Shown here: piece by piece, positions 24,768-34,818 of the stretch
Numbering within the stretch: position 1 is the stretch's first letter
Layout: each line of letters begins with the position of its first letter
From: Cellulomonas sp. Leaf334
Lineage (GTDB): Bacteria > Actinomycetota > Actinomycetes > Actinomycetales > Cellulomonadaceae
Reading direction: 5' to 3'
Assembly: GCF_001424195.1 (NCBI RefSeq)
Contig: NZ_LMOO01000005.1
Coordinates: 175,646 to 239,645 of the forward strand
DNA: 64,000 nt
Position numbers and translations under genes: made by a program
Notes under the pieces: model-generated
Told to the model about the DNA's origin: nothing
Databases searched by the model: none
Seen by the model: only the letters and a program-made list of their open reading frames with translations

Positions 24768-24848
24768 TCGAACTCGTCCCTCCGCGCCGGACTCGTTCGT
24801 TGCAACCGACGAGTTCGGCCGGGAGCGACGAGTTCGGCGGAGGGACGA
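24768..24848. repeat. Palindromic repeat cluster, right of the MFS gene; possible terminator
   Basis: Carries the same units as the left cluster. Arms GCCGGACTCGT (24786-24796) and ACGAGTTCGGC (24809-24819), one G-T wobble, enclose GTTGCAAC (24799-24806). It fills the space between the convergent MFS and pyruvate oxidase stops and could end both transcripts. Confidence 0.75.
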
Positions 24849-24855
24849 GCGACCC

Positions 24856-26613
24856 CTACGGCCGCGGCACGTTGCGCAGGTTCGAGCGGGCCATCGCCAT
24901 GACCTCGCCCAGCCCTCCGCCCAGGACCTCCTTGCTCATCGCCGCCGTGAAGCCCGAGACCTGCGCGCGCGTGATCTTCGGGGGCAACGACAGGGCGCGC
25001 GGGTCGGTGACCAGGTCGACGAGCGCGGGACCGTCGTGGGAGAACGCCTCGCGCAGCGCGGCCCGGATCTCGGTGGGCTTCTCGACGCGCACCGACGGGA
25101 TCCCGACGGCCGACGCGATCGCCGCGTAGTCGATCGGCGGGGAGTCGGTGCCGTAGGACGGGAGGCCGTCCACGAGCATCTCGAGCCGGACCATGCCGAG
25201 CGTCGCGTTGTCGAACACGACGACCTTCACGGGCAGGTCCAGCGCCTTCACGGTGATGAGCTCGCCCAGCAGCATCGACAGCCCGCCGTCGCCGGCCATC
25301 GCGACGACGTGCCGACCTTCGCCGGACAGCGCCGCCCCGATGGCGTGCGGGACGGCGTTCGCCATCGACCCGTGCAGGAACGACCCGATGACCCGCCGAC
25401 GGCCGTTCGGCGTGATGTAGCGGGCGGCCCAGACGTTGCACATGCCGGTGTCGACGGTGAACACGGCGTCGTCGGGTGCCTCCTCGTCGAGCAGGACCGC
25501 GGCGTACTCGGGGTGGATGGGCTCGGTGTGCTCGACGTCCTTCGTGTACGCGCCGACGACGCCGCTCATCGCGCGCTCGTGCTTCTTGAGCATCTGGTCG
25601 AGGAACCGGTGGCTCTTCTTCGGCTTCACCAGCGCGAGCAGGGCCGCGACCGTCTCGCCGACGTCGCCCAGCACCACGAGGTCGTTGCGCGTCCGCCGGC
25701 CGAGCCGGGTCGGCTCGATGTCGACCTGCGCGGTGCGGACCCCGGACGGCAGGAACTGGTCGTACGGGAAGTCCGTGCCGAGCAGGAGCAGCAGGTCGGC
25801 GCCCTCCATCGCGGACTGGCACGCGCCGTAGCCGAGCAGCCCGGACATGCCGACGTCGAACGGGTTGTCGACCTGGATGTGCTCCTTGCCGCGCAGGCTG
25901 TGCCCGACGGGCGCGTGGAGCACCCGAGCGAGCGCGAGCACCTCGGTCCGTGATCCGCGCACCCCCGCCCCGGCGAAGATCGTCACCTTGCCCGCGGCGT
26001 CGATGGCCTCGGCGAGCGCCCGCACGGCGCCCTGGTCGGGGACGACCCGCGGCGAGGGCGGCGGAGTGAGCACGTCGATGCCGGCGTCGGGCGCCTCCAG
26101 GTCCGCGACGTCGCCCGGCAGCGTCAGCACCGCGACCCCCGGAGCGCCGTACGCGTGGTGGATGGCTGACCGGATGACGCGCGGCGCCTGCGCGGCGGTG
26201 GAGATCATCTCGGAGAACACCGAGCACTCGAGGAACAACCGGTCGGGGTGGGTCTCCTGGAAGAACTGCGTGCCGATCTGGGCGCTGGGGATGTGCGACG
26301 CGATCGCGAGGACCGGGACCCGGGACCGGTTCGCGTCGTAGAGGCCGTTGATGAGGTGCAGGTTGCCCGGTCCGCACGACCCGGCGCAGACGGCGAGCCG
26401 TCCGGTCAGCTCGGCTTCCGCCGCCGCCGCGAACGCCCCGGCCTCCTCGTGCCGCACGTGCACCCACGCGATGTCGACGCCGTCCTCACGCGCCCGTCGG
26501 ACCGCGTCGACGACGGGGTTGAGGCTGTCCCCGACGATCCCGTAGATGTGCCGCGCACCGGCGGCGACGAGCTGGGCGACGAGCAGGTCCGCGATCGATC
26601 GACGACGTGCCAC
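24856..26613 (-). CDS. poxB: Pyruvate oxidase / pyruvate:quinone oxidoreductase
   Basis: A 585-residue thiamine-diphosphate enzyme. The N-terminal TPP half contains the catalytic Glu in VRHEEAGA (about E56) and SCGPGNLHLINGLYDA. The middle FAD-binding-like domain spans about 190-340. The C-terminal TPP site is GDGGLSMLLGELITVKALDLPVKVVVFDNATLG (G441 to N469). PoxB oxidises pyruvate to acetate and CO2 and passes electrons to menaquinone at the membrane. Length fits PoxB (about 572-590). GTG 26613 follows GGAGG. It appears to be transcribed alone. Confidence 0.88.
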   Translation of the reverse strand: MARRRSIADLLVAQLVAAGARHIYGIVGDSLNPVVDAVRRAREDGVDIAWVHVRHEEAGAFAAAAEAELTGRLAVCAGSCGPGNLHLINGLYDANRSRVPVLAIASHIPSAQIGTQFFQETHPDRLFLECSVFSEMISTAAQAPRVIRSAIHHAYGAPGVAVLTLPGDVADLEAPDAGIDVLTPPPSPRVVPDQGAVRALAEAIDAAGKVTIFAGAGVRGSRTEVLALARVLHAPVGHSLRGKEHIQVDNPFDVGMSGLLGYGACQSAMEGADLLLLLGTDFPYDQFLPSGVRTAQVDIEPTRLGRRTRNDLVVLGDVGETVAALLALVKPKKSHRFLDQMLKKHERAMSGVVGAYTKDVEHTEPIHPEYAAVLLDEEAPDDAVFTVDTGMCNVWAARYITPNGRRRVIGSFLHGSMANAVPHAIGAALSGEGRHVVAMAGDGGLSMLLGELITVKALDLPVKVVVFDNATLGMVRLEMLVDGLPSYGTDSPPIDYAAIASAVGIPSVRVEKPTEIRAALREAFSHDGPALVDLVTDPRALSLPPKITRAQVSGFTAAMSKEVLGGGLGEVMAMARSNLRNVPRP

Positions 26614-26676
26614 GGGTGACCTCCGGGGGTGGTGGGCGGTCCACCCATCGTCAGCCCGGGTCGGTGAGGTCGCACC

Positions 26677-27483
26677 TCAGCCGCTGAGGGCCTGCAGGTA
26701 CTGCGTGGCCGTGGCGAGGGCTGTCGCGACGGCCTGGCCCGGGGTGTCACCGACGACCTGCACGCGGACGACGAGGCCGTCGCGCTCGGCCCAGAGGTGC
26801 GCCGCGGAGTAGGGGTCAGCGGCGGCGCTGCCGTCGTCCTGGAACGACGCCTCGTCGCGCGTGAGCACGTACGCCGTCCAGCCGGGCAGGTCCACCTCGT
26901 CCACGCCGGCCGCGGAGGTGACGGTGCGCGGCAGGTACGTGCCGTCCGGGTTGTCCACCCGGGGCGTCTCCTGGTCGACGGCCCAGCCGTCGATGTCGGC
27001 GGCCTCCGTCGCGACGGCGGTCTGCGCCGCGTCCGCGTCGGGCATCTCGTAGACCTCGATCGCCCTGCTCGCCCCGCCCGCGACGGGGACCTCGATCGGG
27101 TCACCCAGGGCGAAGGCGTGGCCTGCCACGGACGCGGCCCGCAGGTCGCCGAGCAGCGGGTTGCCGCACTGGGGCAGGGTCGGGCTCGGCAGGGGCGCGG
27201 CCGTACCGCCGCTCGCAGCGACCTCCTGGGCGACCTGGTCGAGGTACTCCTGCGCCTCGGGGGAGCCCGGCTCGTACTCGTCGCAGCGTGTGACGGTCGC
27301 GGTGGGGACGAGTGCTGGGGTCAGCGCGGCCGCCGCCTGCTCGAACGTCAGCGGTGCGTGCGTCGGGGTCGGCGAGGCGGACGGGGGTGGCGCCGGGTCG
27401 CCGACGACGCTCGCGGAGCACGCGGTGAGGGCGACGAGCGCGACGGTCGCGACGGCGGCGCGGAGGGGGCGGGGCGGGGGCAC
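26677..27483 (-). CDS. Lipoprotein of unknown function
   Basis: A 268-residue predicted lipoprotein. The signal ends in ALTACS (lipobox near residues 19-24 from GTG 27483), then a Pro/Ser/Thr linker (GDPAPPPSASPTPTHAP). Two Cys residues (TRCDEY and LPQCGNP) may form a disulfide. The mature domain of about 220 residues ends in a segment (ERDGLVVRVQVVGDTPGQAVATALATATQYL) of the sort seen in proteins binding hydrophobic ligands. GTG 27483 follows AGGA; a GTG at 27501 is also in frame. No family is recognised. Confidence 0.65.
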   Translation of the reverse strand: MPPPRPLRAAVATVALVALTACSASVVGDPAPPPSASPTPTHAPLTFEQAAAALTPALVPTATVTRCDEYEPGSPEAQEYLDQVAQEVAASGGTAAPLPSPTLPQCGNPLLGDLRAASVAGHAFALGDPIEVPVAGGASRAIEVYEMPDADAAQTAVATEAADIDGWAVDQETPRVDNPDGTYLPRTVTSAAGVDEVDLPGWTAYVLTRDEASFQDDGSAAADPYSAAHLWAERDGLVVRVQVVGDTPGQAVATALATATQYLQALSG

Positions 27484-27543
27484 CGGCCCATCCTGACGCA
27501 CCCGGGACGCTCCCCGGACGACGTCCGCGGGTGGTATCCGTGC

Positions 27544-28131
27544 CTAGGTCCGTGGCGCGTCCGGCTCGTGCGGTCCGCGCCGCAGCGCCCGGATCATGCG
27601 CAGCACACCCTGCTCCGCGAGCGCGGCGTCCCCGCCGGCGGCGATCCACAGGGCCGCCTCGTTCATCGCGCCGTTGAGCAGTGCGTCGGCCGCGGCGGGG
27701 TCGACCGCGAGGTCGTCGAGGGCGCCCAGCCCCTCGGTGAGCAGCCGCCCGGAGTGCGCCGCGTCGAGGGCGCGCCAGGTGGTCCAGCCGAGGACCGCGG
27801 GTCCGTCGACGAGCAGGATCCGGCGGACGGCGGGGTCGACGACGGCCCGCATGAACGCCAGGCTCCCGGCCTCGATCGCGGGCCACCCGTCGTCGGGGGC
27901 GGCCTCGGCGACGGCTGTGGCGACGACCGCCTGCGCGTCGTCGACGACCGCGGTGAAGAGCCCGAGCTTGCTGCCGAAGTGGTGGTAGACGGCTCCGCGG
28001 GTGACGCCGGCGAGCTCGGCGACGCGTTCGAGGCTGACGTCCGCGTAGCCGTGGTCGGCGAAGAGTGCACGCGCCGTCCTGCGGATCTCCGCCGCGGTGA
28101 CCTCGCTCTGCTCTTTCGTCGCACGCGCCAC
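27544..28131 (-). CDS. TetR-family transcriptional regulator
   Basis: A 195-residue TetR repressor. The HTH is visible as EIRRTARALFADHGYADVSLERVAELAGVTRGAVYHHFGSKLGLF (about residues 15-58), followed by a helical ligand-binding domain. Two GTG starts are 9 bases apart; the second (28131) sits at the proper distance from the GGGAAGG ribosome site, while the first (28140) touches it, so I chose 28131. It is divergent from a VOC-family gene, with a perfect 8+3+8 palindrome between them. Confidence 0.88.
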   Translation of the reverse strand: MARATKEQSEVTAAEIRRTARALFADHGYADVSLERVAELAGVTRGAVYHHFGSKLGLFTAVVDDAQAVVATAVAEAAPDDGWPAIEAGSLAFMRAVVDPAVRRILLVDGPAVLGWTTWRALDAAHSGRLLTEGLGALDDLAVDPAAADALLNGAMNEAALWIAAGGDAALAEQGVLRMIRALRRGPHEPDAPRT

Positions 28132-28149
28132 CCGTGCCACCCTTCCCTA

Positions 28150-28168
28150 TACATACATTGTGTATGTA
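28150..28168. promoter_or_regulatory. TetR operator in the divergent TetR/VOC promoter
   Basis: TACATACATTGTGTATGTA is a perfect inverted repeat (8-bp arms, 3-base centre) in a very AT-rich patch of an otherwise GC-rich region. It lies 11-18 bases from the TetR starts and 21 bases from the VOC start, so it probably controls both. Confidence 0.8.
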
Positions 28169-28189
28169 AATCTACACCGGGAGGCCCTC

Positions 28190-28585
28190 ATGATCACGAG
28201 CATCTATCCCGTCCTGATGAGCACGGACGTGGCGGCGACGACGGCGTTCTTCCGCGACGCGTTCGCGCTGGAGACCGTCTTCGAGTCGGACTGGTACGTG
28301 TCCCTGCGCTCCGGTGCGTTCGAGCTCGCGGTCCTGGACGCCTCCCACGACAGCATCCCGGCGGGCTACCGGACCCCCGCGACCGGGATCCTGGTGAACA
28401 TCGAGGTGGAGGACGTCGACGCGGAGCACGAGCGGCTCGTGACCCGCGGTGGGGCGCCGGTCGCGCAGGAGCTCCGGTCCGAGACGTTCGGGCAGCGGCA
28501 CGTGATCCTCGTCGCCCCGGGTGGCGTGCTGGTCGACGTGATCCAGCCGATCCCGATCACCGACCCCGCGCTCCTGGCCGACTGA
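28190..28585 (+). CDS. VOC-family (glyoxalase/bleomycin-resistance-like) protein
   Basis: A 131-residue vicinal-oxygen-chelate protein. Two beta-alpha-beta-beta modules are visible: MITSIYPVLMSTDVAATTAFFRDAF with GAFELAVLDAS, then TGILVNIEVEDVDAEHERLVTRG with RHVILVAPGGVLVDVIQP. Such proteins bind a metal for lyase or dioxygenase chemistry, or sequester toxic compounds. ATG 28190 follows GGGAGG. It is divergent from a TetR gene and probably its target, which suggests inducible detoxification of an unknown compound. Confidence 0.85.
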   Translation: MITSIYPVLMSTDVAATTAFFRDAFALETVFESDWYVSLRSGAFELAVLDASHDSIPAGYRTPATGILVNIEVEDVDAEHERLVTRGGAPVAQELRSETFGQRHVILVAPGGVLVDVIQPIPITDPALLAD

Positions 28586-28590
28586 CGCAC

Positions 28591-29529
28591 CTACGGAGCC
28601 AGCGCCTCCAGCGCCCGGTGCAGGTTCGCCGTGACGGCCGCCCGGTGCGGCTCCACCCAGTCGCCCTCGAACTTCCGTGGCGTGATCTCGATCATCATGA
28701 CCAGGCACAGCCGCATCCGGTACAGGTCGAGCCGGGTCCGTGCCGACGGGCTGTCGACGTCGATCGGCCCGTAGCCCGCCAGCACGGCGGGCGTCCCGGG
28801 CTCGCGGCCCATGGGGTCGATGCCGACGAGGTCCGCCAGCGGGTCGCCCCAGAACGCGCGCTCGGGGTCGATGACGCCGACGACCTCGCCGGTGGACGGG
28901 TCGACGAACAGGTTCCCGGCCCAGAGGTCGGTGTGGACGAGGGCGGGCGTCGTGACGTCGGACAGGGTGGCTGCGTGCCTCTCGAGGGCGCTGCGCACGG
29001 CCGCGGACGGCACCGGGACCGACCACGTCGCGGCGTCGTCGAGAAGCTCGTCGACCATGCCCGTGAACGACTCCCGCCACGTCGGTGCCTGCCGTCCGCA
29101 CGGGTACCCGAAGGCGGGTCCCGTGATCCCGTGCAGGGCCGCCAGCACGGCACCCGTCTCGCGTTCGGCCCGCGCGGTCCGCGGGTCCGACGGCCCGAAC
29201 CCCGCGTCGACCAGCGGCACGCCCGGCAGGTGGCTGACGACGAGCGCGTCGCCCGGCAGCACCGTCCGCGAGAAGTCGGTGAGCAGCACCGTCGGCATCC
29301 GCAGCGCGGGCCGTGACGCCGCGAGCCCGTAGACGAGCGCCTCGGCGCGCAGGAGGTCGTGCTCGTACGCGAGCAGCTGGTCGGTGCGCGCCGGCGCCGT
29401 CTTCACGACGACACGCGCACCGTCGCCCAGGGTCACCCGGTACGTCGTCGCGAACTGCCCGCCGGTGAGCAGCTCCGCCTCCTCGAGCGTGCCGAGCGGT
29501 GCGACGAGCAAGGTCAGGGCGTCGATCAC
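28591..29529 (-). CDS. Aminoglycoside-phosphotransferase-like (APH) kinase
   Basis: A 312-residue kinase-fold protein. The catalytic loop is LVHTDLWAGNLFVD (H-x-D-x4-N, about residues 196-209) and the metal motif is GVIDPERAFWGDP. The N-lobe has the GGQFATTYRVTL loop and the VVVKTAP lysine. This group includes fructosamine, choline and antibiotic kinases; the substrate is not evident. GTG 29529 overlaps the stop of the MFS gene by 4 bases (GTGA), so the two form a coupled operon. That pairing could mean efflux plus modification of one compound. Confidence 0.82.
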   Translation of the reverse strand: MIDALTLLVAPLGTLEEAELLTGGQFATTYRVTLGDGARVVVKTAPARTDQLLAYEHDLLRAEALVYGLAASRPALRMPTVLLTDFSRTVLPGDALVVSHLPGVPLVDAGFGPSDPRTARAERETGAVLAALHGITGPAFGYPCGRQAPTWRESFTGMVDELLDDAATWSVPVPSAAVRSALERHAATLSDVTTPALVHTDLWAGNLFVDPSTGEVVGVIDPERAFWGDPLADLVGIDPMGREPGTPAVLAGYGPIDVDSPSARTRLDLYRMRLCLVMMIEITPRKFEGDWVEPHRAAVTANLHRALEALAP

Positions 29530-30839
29530 GCGTCGAGGGTACCGACCGACCGCTGCGGTTCCACGCACTCCGCGACCTCGCACGCCGCCACCGCGGCACC
29601 CCCGGTCGCGGACGGCGAGCCGGCCTCCACGGAGTCGTGCACGTGCTCACCCTGGTCGCCGCGCAGGGTCCGCAGGGCGGCGAGCGTCGCGGCGACGGCG
29701 GCCCCGGCGGAGATGACGACGACGAGGAACCCCGCGTGCGACCCGTTGATGTCGATCTGCGCCCCGGCCACGGACGACCCGATGGACACGCCCACGCCCA
29801 GCGACGTGCCCACCCACGTCAGTCCCTCGGTCAGCCGCTCGCGCGGGACCAGGTCCTGCACCAGCCCGTTGCCGTTGATGAGCGTGGGTGCGATCGCGAA
29901 CCCGGTGACGAACATGACGGCGGCGAGCGCGACGAGGGACTGCACGAGGAAGAAGAAGCAGACCCCGACGGCCAGCGCGACCATCCCGGTGGCGAACCGC
30001 AGGTACAGGGGCCGCTTCCACACCCGCGTGCCGTAGAGGAGGCCCGAGATCAGCGAGCCGAGCGCGAAGACGGCCAGGATGACCCCGGCCATGCCCTTGG
30101 CGCCGGACTCCTCGGCGAACGCGACGGTGGCCACGTCGGTGGCGCCGAAGATCGAGCCCATCGCGACGAAGACGACGGCCAGCACGACCATGCCGGGCTT
30201 GCGGAGCACCGACCCCTTGGGGCGGGGGCTGTCGGCCGGCGCGGGCGGGGGCTCGGTGGCGCGCTGGGCCAGGAACCAGTACCCGCCGACCAGCATGGCG
30301 ACGAGGGGGACGACGAGCCCTGCGGTCGCCGCGACGCTCGTGGCGAGGACGGTGGCCAGCACGGGTCCGACGATGAACACGAGCTCGTCGAGCGCCGACT
30401 CCAGGGAGTACGCGGTGTGCATCCGGTGCGGGTCCGCTCCGAGCACGCGAGCCCAGCGCGCCCGGACCAGGGACCCGAACGACCCGATGCCCGCCCCGGT
30501 GACGACCGCCGTGAGGTAGAGCCAGGCCTCGTGCGCCTCCGTGGTGGCGGCGACGACGAGGCCGACGAGACCGACGGCGGCGAGCGCGACGGCGGGCCGC
30601 ATGACCCGGGCCTGACCGTGCCGGTCCACCAGCCGCGCCAGCTGCGGGGAGCAGATCGCCTGCGCGATGACGTAGACCGCGGACACCCGGCCGGCCAGCC
30701 CGTAGGACCCGTACAGCGTGGAGATCATCAGGACGATCCCGATGCCGACCATGGACATCGGCAGCCGCGCGAGCACGCCGGCGCCCGAGAACGCGAGGGC
30801 CCCGGGACGCGTCAGCACGTCGCGGTACGGCTGGAGCAT
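29526..30839 (-). CDS. MFS transporter
   Basis: A 437-residue major facilitator with 12 expected membrane segments and an acidic, disordered C-terminal tail of about 45 residues (EHVHDSVEAGSPSATGG onward). The pattern YRDVLTRPGALAFSGAGVLARLPMSMVGIGIVLMIS is typical of actinobacterial MFS_1 exporters. ATG 30839 has no clear ribosome site. The gene is coupled to the downstream APH-like kinase by a GTGA overlap and is divergent from a small GNAT-like gene, with 57 bases between. Confidence 0.85.
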   Translation of the reverse strand: MLQPYRDVLTRPGALAFSGAGVLARLPMSMVGIGIVLMISTLYGSYGLAGRVSAVYVIAQAICSPQLARLVDRHGQARVMRPAVALAAVGLVGLVVAATTEAHEAWLYLTAVVTGAGIGSFGSLVRARWARVLGADPHRMHTAYSLESALDELVFIVGPVLATVLATSVAATAGLVVPLVAMLVGGYWFLAQRATEPPPAPADSPRPKGSVLRKPGMVVLAVVFVAMGSIFGATDVATVAFAEESGAKGMAGVILAVFALGSLISGLLYGTRVWKRPLYLRFATGMVALAVGVCFFFLVQSLVALAAVMFVTGFAIAPTLINGNGLVQDLVPRERLTEGLTWVGTSLGVGVSIGSSVAGAQIDINGSHAGFLVVVISAGAAVAATLAALRTLRGDQGEHVHDSVEAGSPSATGGAAVAACEVAECVEPQRSVGTLDA

Positions 30840-30896
30840 GCAGCCAGTGTGTCATCCGCTCTTCCGCACGGCCGCGCGGTGCTCCACCATTCAGGC

Positions 30897-31193
30897 ATGA
30901 CGGACGTGCAGGTCAGCGACGCTCCCGCCGAGCACCGGTTCGAGGCGCGGGCCCCCGACGGCGAGCTGCTGGGTTTCTCGGTGTACGACACGATCGGCAC
31001 CACGGTCGTGTTCACGCACACCGAGGTGGACCCGAGGTTCGAGGGTCAGGGCATCGCGTCGACGCTGGTGCACGGTGCCCTGGACGCGGTCCGGGCGAGC
31101 GGCCGGGACGTCGTCGCGTTCTGCCCGTACGTCAAGGCGTGGCTCGGTCGGCACCCCGAGTACCAGGACCTGGTGCGCGGCGCGCCGAAGTGA
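30897..31193 (+). CDS. YidJ-type GNAT-like small N-acetyltransferase
   Basis: A 98-residue protein. RFEARAPDGELLGFSVYDTIGTTVVFTHTEVDPRFEGQGIASTLV (about 14-58) contains the GNAT acetyl-CoA loop (R-x-x-G-x-G/A, here RFEGQGIA), and CPYVKAWLGRHPEYQDLV is the usual end of the YidJ/GNAT_like subgroup. Targets are unknown. ATG 30897 gives the standard family N-terminus. A hairpin at 31201-31225 probably terminates it. Confidence 0.85.
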   Translation: MTDVQVSDAPAEHRFEARAPDGELLGFSVYDTIGTTVVFTHTEVDPRFEGQGIASTLVHGALDAVRASGRDVVAFCPYVKAWLGRHPEYQDLVRGAPK

Positions 31194-31200
31194 GAGAAGA

Positions 31201-31225
31201 CCCCAGGGGAGCGGTCACCCCGGGG
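31201..31225. terminator. Bidirectional hairpin terminator between the GNAT and pgm genes
   Basis: CCCCAGGGG (31201-31209) pairs with CCCCGGGG (31218-31225) with one bulged A and an 8-base loop. It lies between convergent stops (31193 and 31249). There is no T-tract. Confidence 0.6.
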
Positions 31226-31248
31226 CCTCCTGCTGGTGGGTGGGCGCG

Positions 31249-32922
<1,674 letters not shown>

Positions 32923-33036
32923 GTCGCGATCCTCCCCTACGCCCGGTGCGGGCGCACCCCCCGATGTCGCTCGTCGCCACGACGTCGTCACGCTCTCGGA
33001 CACGCGGCCGCGGACGGCTCGTCCGGGCGGGACCGG

Positions 33037-33042
33037 TAGCCT
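33037..33042 (+). promoter_or_regulatory. -10 box (TAGCCT) of a probable leaderless promoter
   Basis: TAGCCT ends 7 bases before ATG 33050; no ribosome site is present. Confidence 0.5.
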
Positions 33043-33049
33043 TTCCCGC

Positions 33050-33874
33050 ATGGCCAAGAACTCGTCCGACTTCGTGCTGCGCCCGTTCGAAGGGCTCCCC
33101 GGTGAGCCCGACTGGGTCGCGCTCAAGGAGCTCGTCCCCGCCGCGACCGCGACTGCCCGGACCACCAAGAAGTACGGCGCCCGCGACGTGCTGGTGACCA
33201 CGGTCCTCCCGACCAGCTGGCCCGCGCTGCACCGTTCCGACGGTCTGGTCCTGCTCGCGTTGCAGACCACGAGCAGCTCCAACGACGTCAGCCGCGACCT
33301 CGCGCACGCGCTGCTCGAGGCGATCGAGGTCGAGGCGGGCACCGCCGTCGAGACCATCGGGCTGCCCGAGCCCGGCCCGCGCCTCCAGGACGTGCTGGAC
33401 CTGAGCGTGCCGTTCGAGGTCACCGTCCAGGACTCGTTCGCGTACTGGCTGGCTCCGGACACCGAGCGCACCCCCGACCTGCAGGCGGCGATCGAGGAGG
33501 CCGACGGCGGCATCATCGACACCGTCAAGCTCGCCTCCGCCGACGCCGCGTACTGGTGCCGGATGGGCGCCCGCGAGTTCCTGCGCTGGGCCCAGCCGCA
33601 CGAGGAGCAGGTCGTCCTCGACGGCCTGGCGCGCCTGCACGCGAAGCGCGAGTCCGGCTTCGAGGGCGCCAAGTTCGTCGGCTACTTCCGCTCGGCCGGC
33701 CTGGTCGTGCCGGTCTGGGAGCTGGCCAAGGGGTCGGAGGCCGAGGACATCGAGAAGCCCGTCGCCGACTTCCTGCCCCGGTTCGAGGCCGCGCTCGCGG
33801 ACACGACGCCGCTGGACGCGAACGAGCGGCGCGCGCGGGCCGGTCTGGTGGCCCGGCAGGTCACCCTGCGCTGA
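33050..33874 (+). CDS. DUF5926 family protein
   Basis: A 274-residue soluble protein. The N-terminus ([28 protein letters not shown], about 7-34) and the [18 protein letters not shown] segment (about 76-93) match an actinobacteria-specific family known as DUF5926, whose role is unknown. The sequence [30 protein letters not shown] (about 168-197) is also characteristic. The ATG at 33050 follows a TAGCCT box by 7 bases with no ribosome site. A glycosyltransferase gene begins 36 bases downstream. Confidence 0.8.
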   Translation: MAKNSSDFVLRPFEGLPGEPDWVALKELVPAATATARTTKKYGARDVLVTTVLPTSWPALHRSDGLVLLALQTTSSSNDVSRDLAHALLEAIEVEAGTAVETIGLPEPGPRLQDVLDLSVPFEVTVQDSFAYWLAPDTERTPDLQAAIEEADGGIIDTVKLASADAAYWCRMGAREFLRWAQPHEEQVVLDGLARLHAKRESGFEGAKFVGYFRSAGLVVPVWELAKGSEAEDIEKPVADFLPRFEAALADTTPLDANERRARAGLVARQVTLR

Positions 33875-33897
33875 CCTGCAGGACCCGCTCGGAAAGA

Positions 33898-33903
33898 TAG
33901 GGT
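33898..33903 (+). promoter_or_regulatory. -10 box (TAGGGT) of a probable leaderless promoter
   Basis: TAGGGT ends 7 bases before GTG 33911, which supports that start over GTG 33902, inside which the box falls. Confidence 0.45.
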
Positions 33904-33910
33904 GGCCGAC

Positions 33911-34816
33911 GTGACGCGCAAGGGCGGCAAGCCCGCCGACGACCAGGTGGAGACCGCTGTCCCGACCCCTCCTGTCGAGTCGGTGGACACGGTCCCCACC
34001 CCGTCGGTCGCGGCGCGCAAGGCAGCCGTCGACGCGCGCAAGGCGGCCGCGCACAAGGCTCGCCAGCGCGTCGCGGTGATCATCCCGGCCAAGGACGAGT
34101 CCCGACGCATCGCGGCGACCGTCCGCTCCGCCCGCGCCATCCCGCACGTGGACCTGGTGCTCGTGGTCGACGACGGCTCCGAGGACAACACGCAGCACGT
34201 CGCGCGCGAGGCGGGTGCGGTCGTCGTGCGGCACTCGCACAACCGCGGCAAGGCGGCCGCGATGGAGACGGGTGCCGCCGTCGTGGCCATGCGGGACGCC
34301 CCCGACCGCCAGCCGCGGATCCTGCTGTTCATCGACGGCGACCTGGGCGAGACCGCGGTCAACACGGCGCCGCTGGTCCCGCCCGTGTTCGAGGGGCATG
34401 CCGACCTGTCCATCGCGCTGATCCCGCCGCAGCCGGGCGCCGGTGGTCGCGGGATCGTCGTCGGTGCCGCCCGCCGGGCCATCACGTCGATGACGGGGTG
34501 GACGCCGACGCAGCCGCTGTCGGGGATGCGCTGCCTGACCCGTGAGGCGTTCGAGGCGGCGACCCCCCTGGCCCACGGCTGGGGGGTCGAGACGGGGATG
34601 ACGATCGACCTGCTGCGCCGCGGCTTCCGCGTCGTCGAGGTCCCGTGCGACCTGAAGCACCGCCCGTCGGGCTCGGACCTGAAAGGTCAGCTCCACCGCG
34701 CCGCGCAGTACCGGGACGTGCAGCTGGCGGTCAACGCCCGTCGGGTGCGTCGTGCCGCGGGTGCCGTGAAGCGGACGGTCACCCCCGTGCAGAAGCCGCC
34801 GCAGACGCACCGCTGA
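33911..34816 (+). CDS. Family 2 glycosyltransferase
   Basis: A 301-residue glycosyltransferase. After a charged, disordered N-terminus of about 50 residues, the GT-A fold begins (RVAVIIPAKDESRRIAATVRSAR), with DLVLVVDDGSEDNTQHVA and the metal-binding motif LLFIDGDLGE (DGD, about 139-141). It has no membrane segment, so it acts in the cytoplasm or at the membrane face. The acceptor is unknown; the sequence recalls glucosyl-3-phosphoglycerate synthase-type or dolichyl-phosphate-type enzymes. The stop lies 2 bases from the stop of the convergent membrane protein. Confidence 0.85.
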   Translation: MTRKGGKPADDQVETAVPTPPVESVDTVPTPSVAARKAAVDARKAAAHKARQRVAVIIPAKDESRRIAATVRSARAIPHVDLVLVVDDGSEDNTQHVAREAGAVVVRHSHNRGKAAAMETGAAVVAMRDAPDRQPRILLFIDGDLGETAVNTAPLVPPVFEGHADLSIALIPPQPGAGGRGIVVGAARRAITSMTGWTPTQPLSGMRCLTREAFEAATPLAHGWGVETGMTIDLLRRGFRVVEVPCDLKHRPSGSDLKGQLHRAAQYRDVQLAVNARRVRRAAGAVKRTVTPVQKPPQTHR

Positions 34817-34818
34817 CG

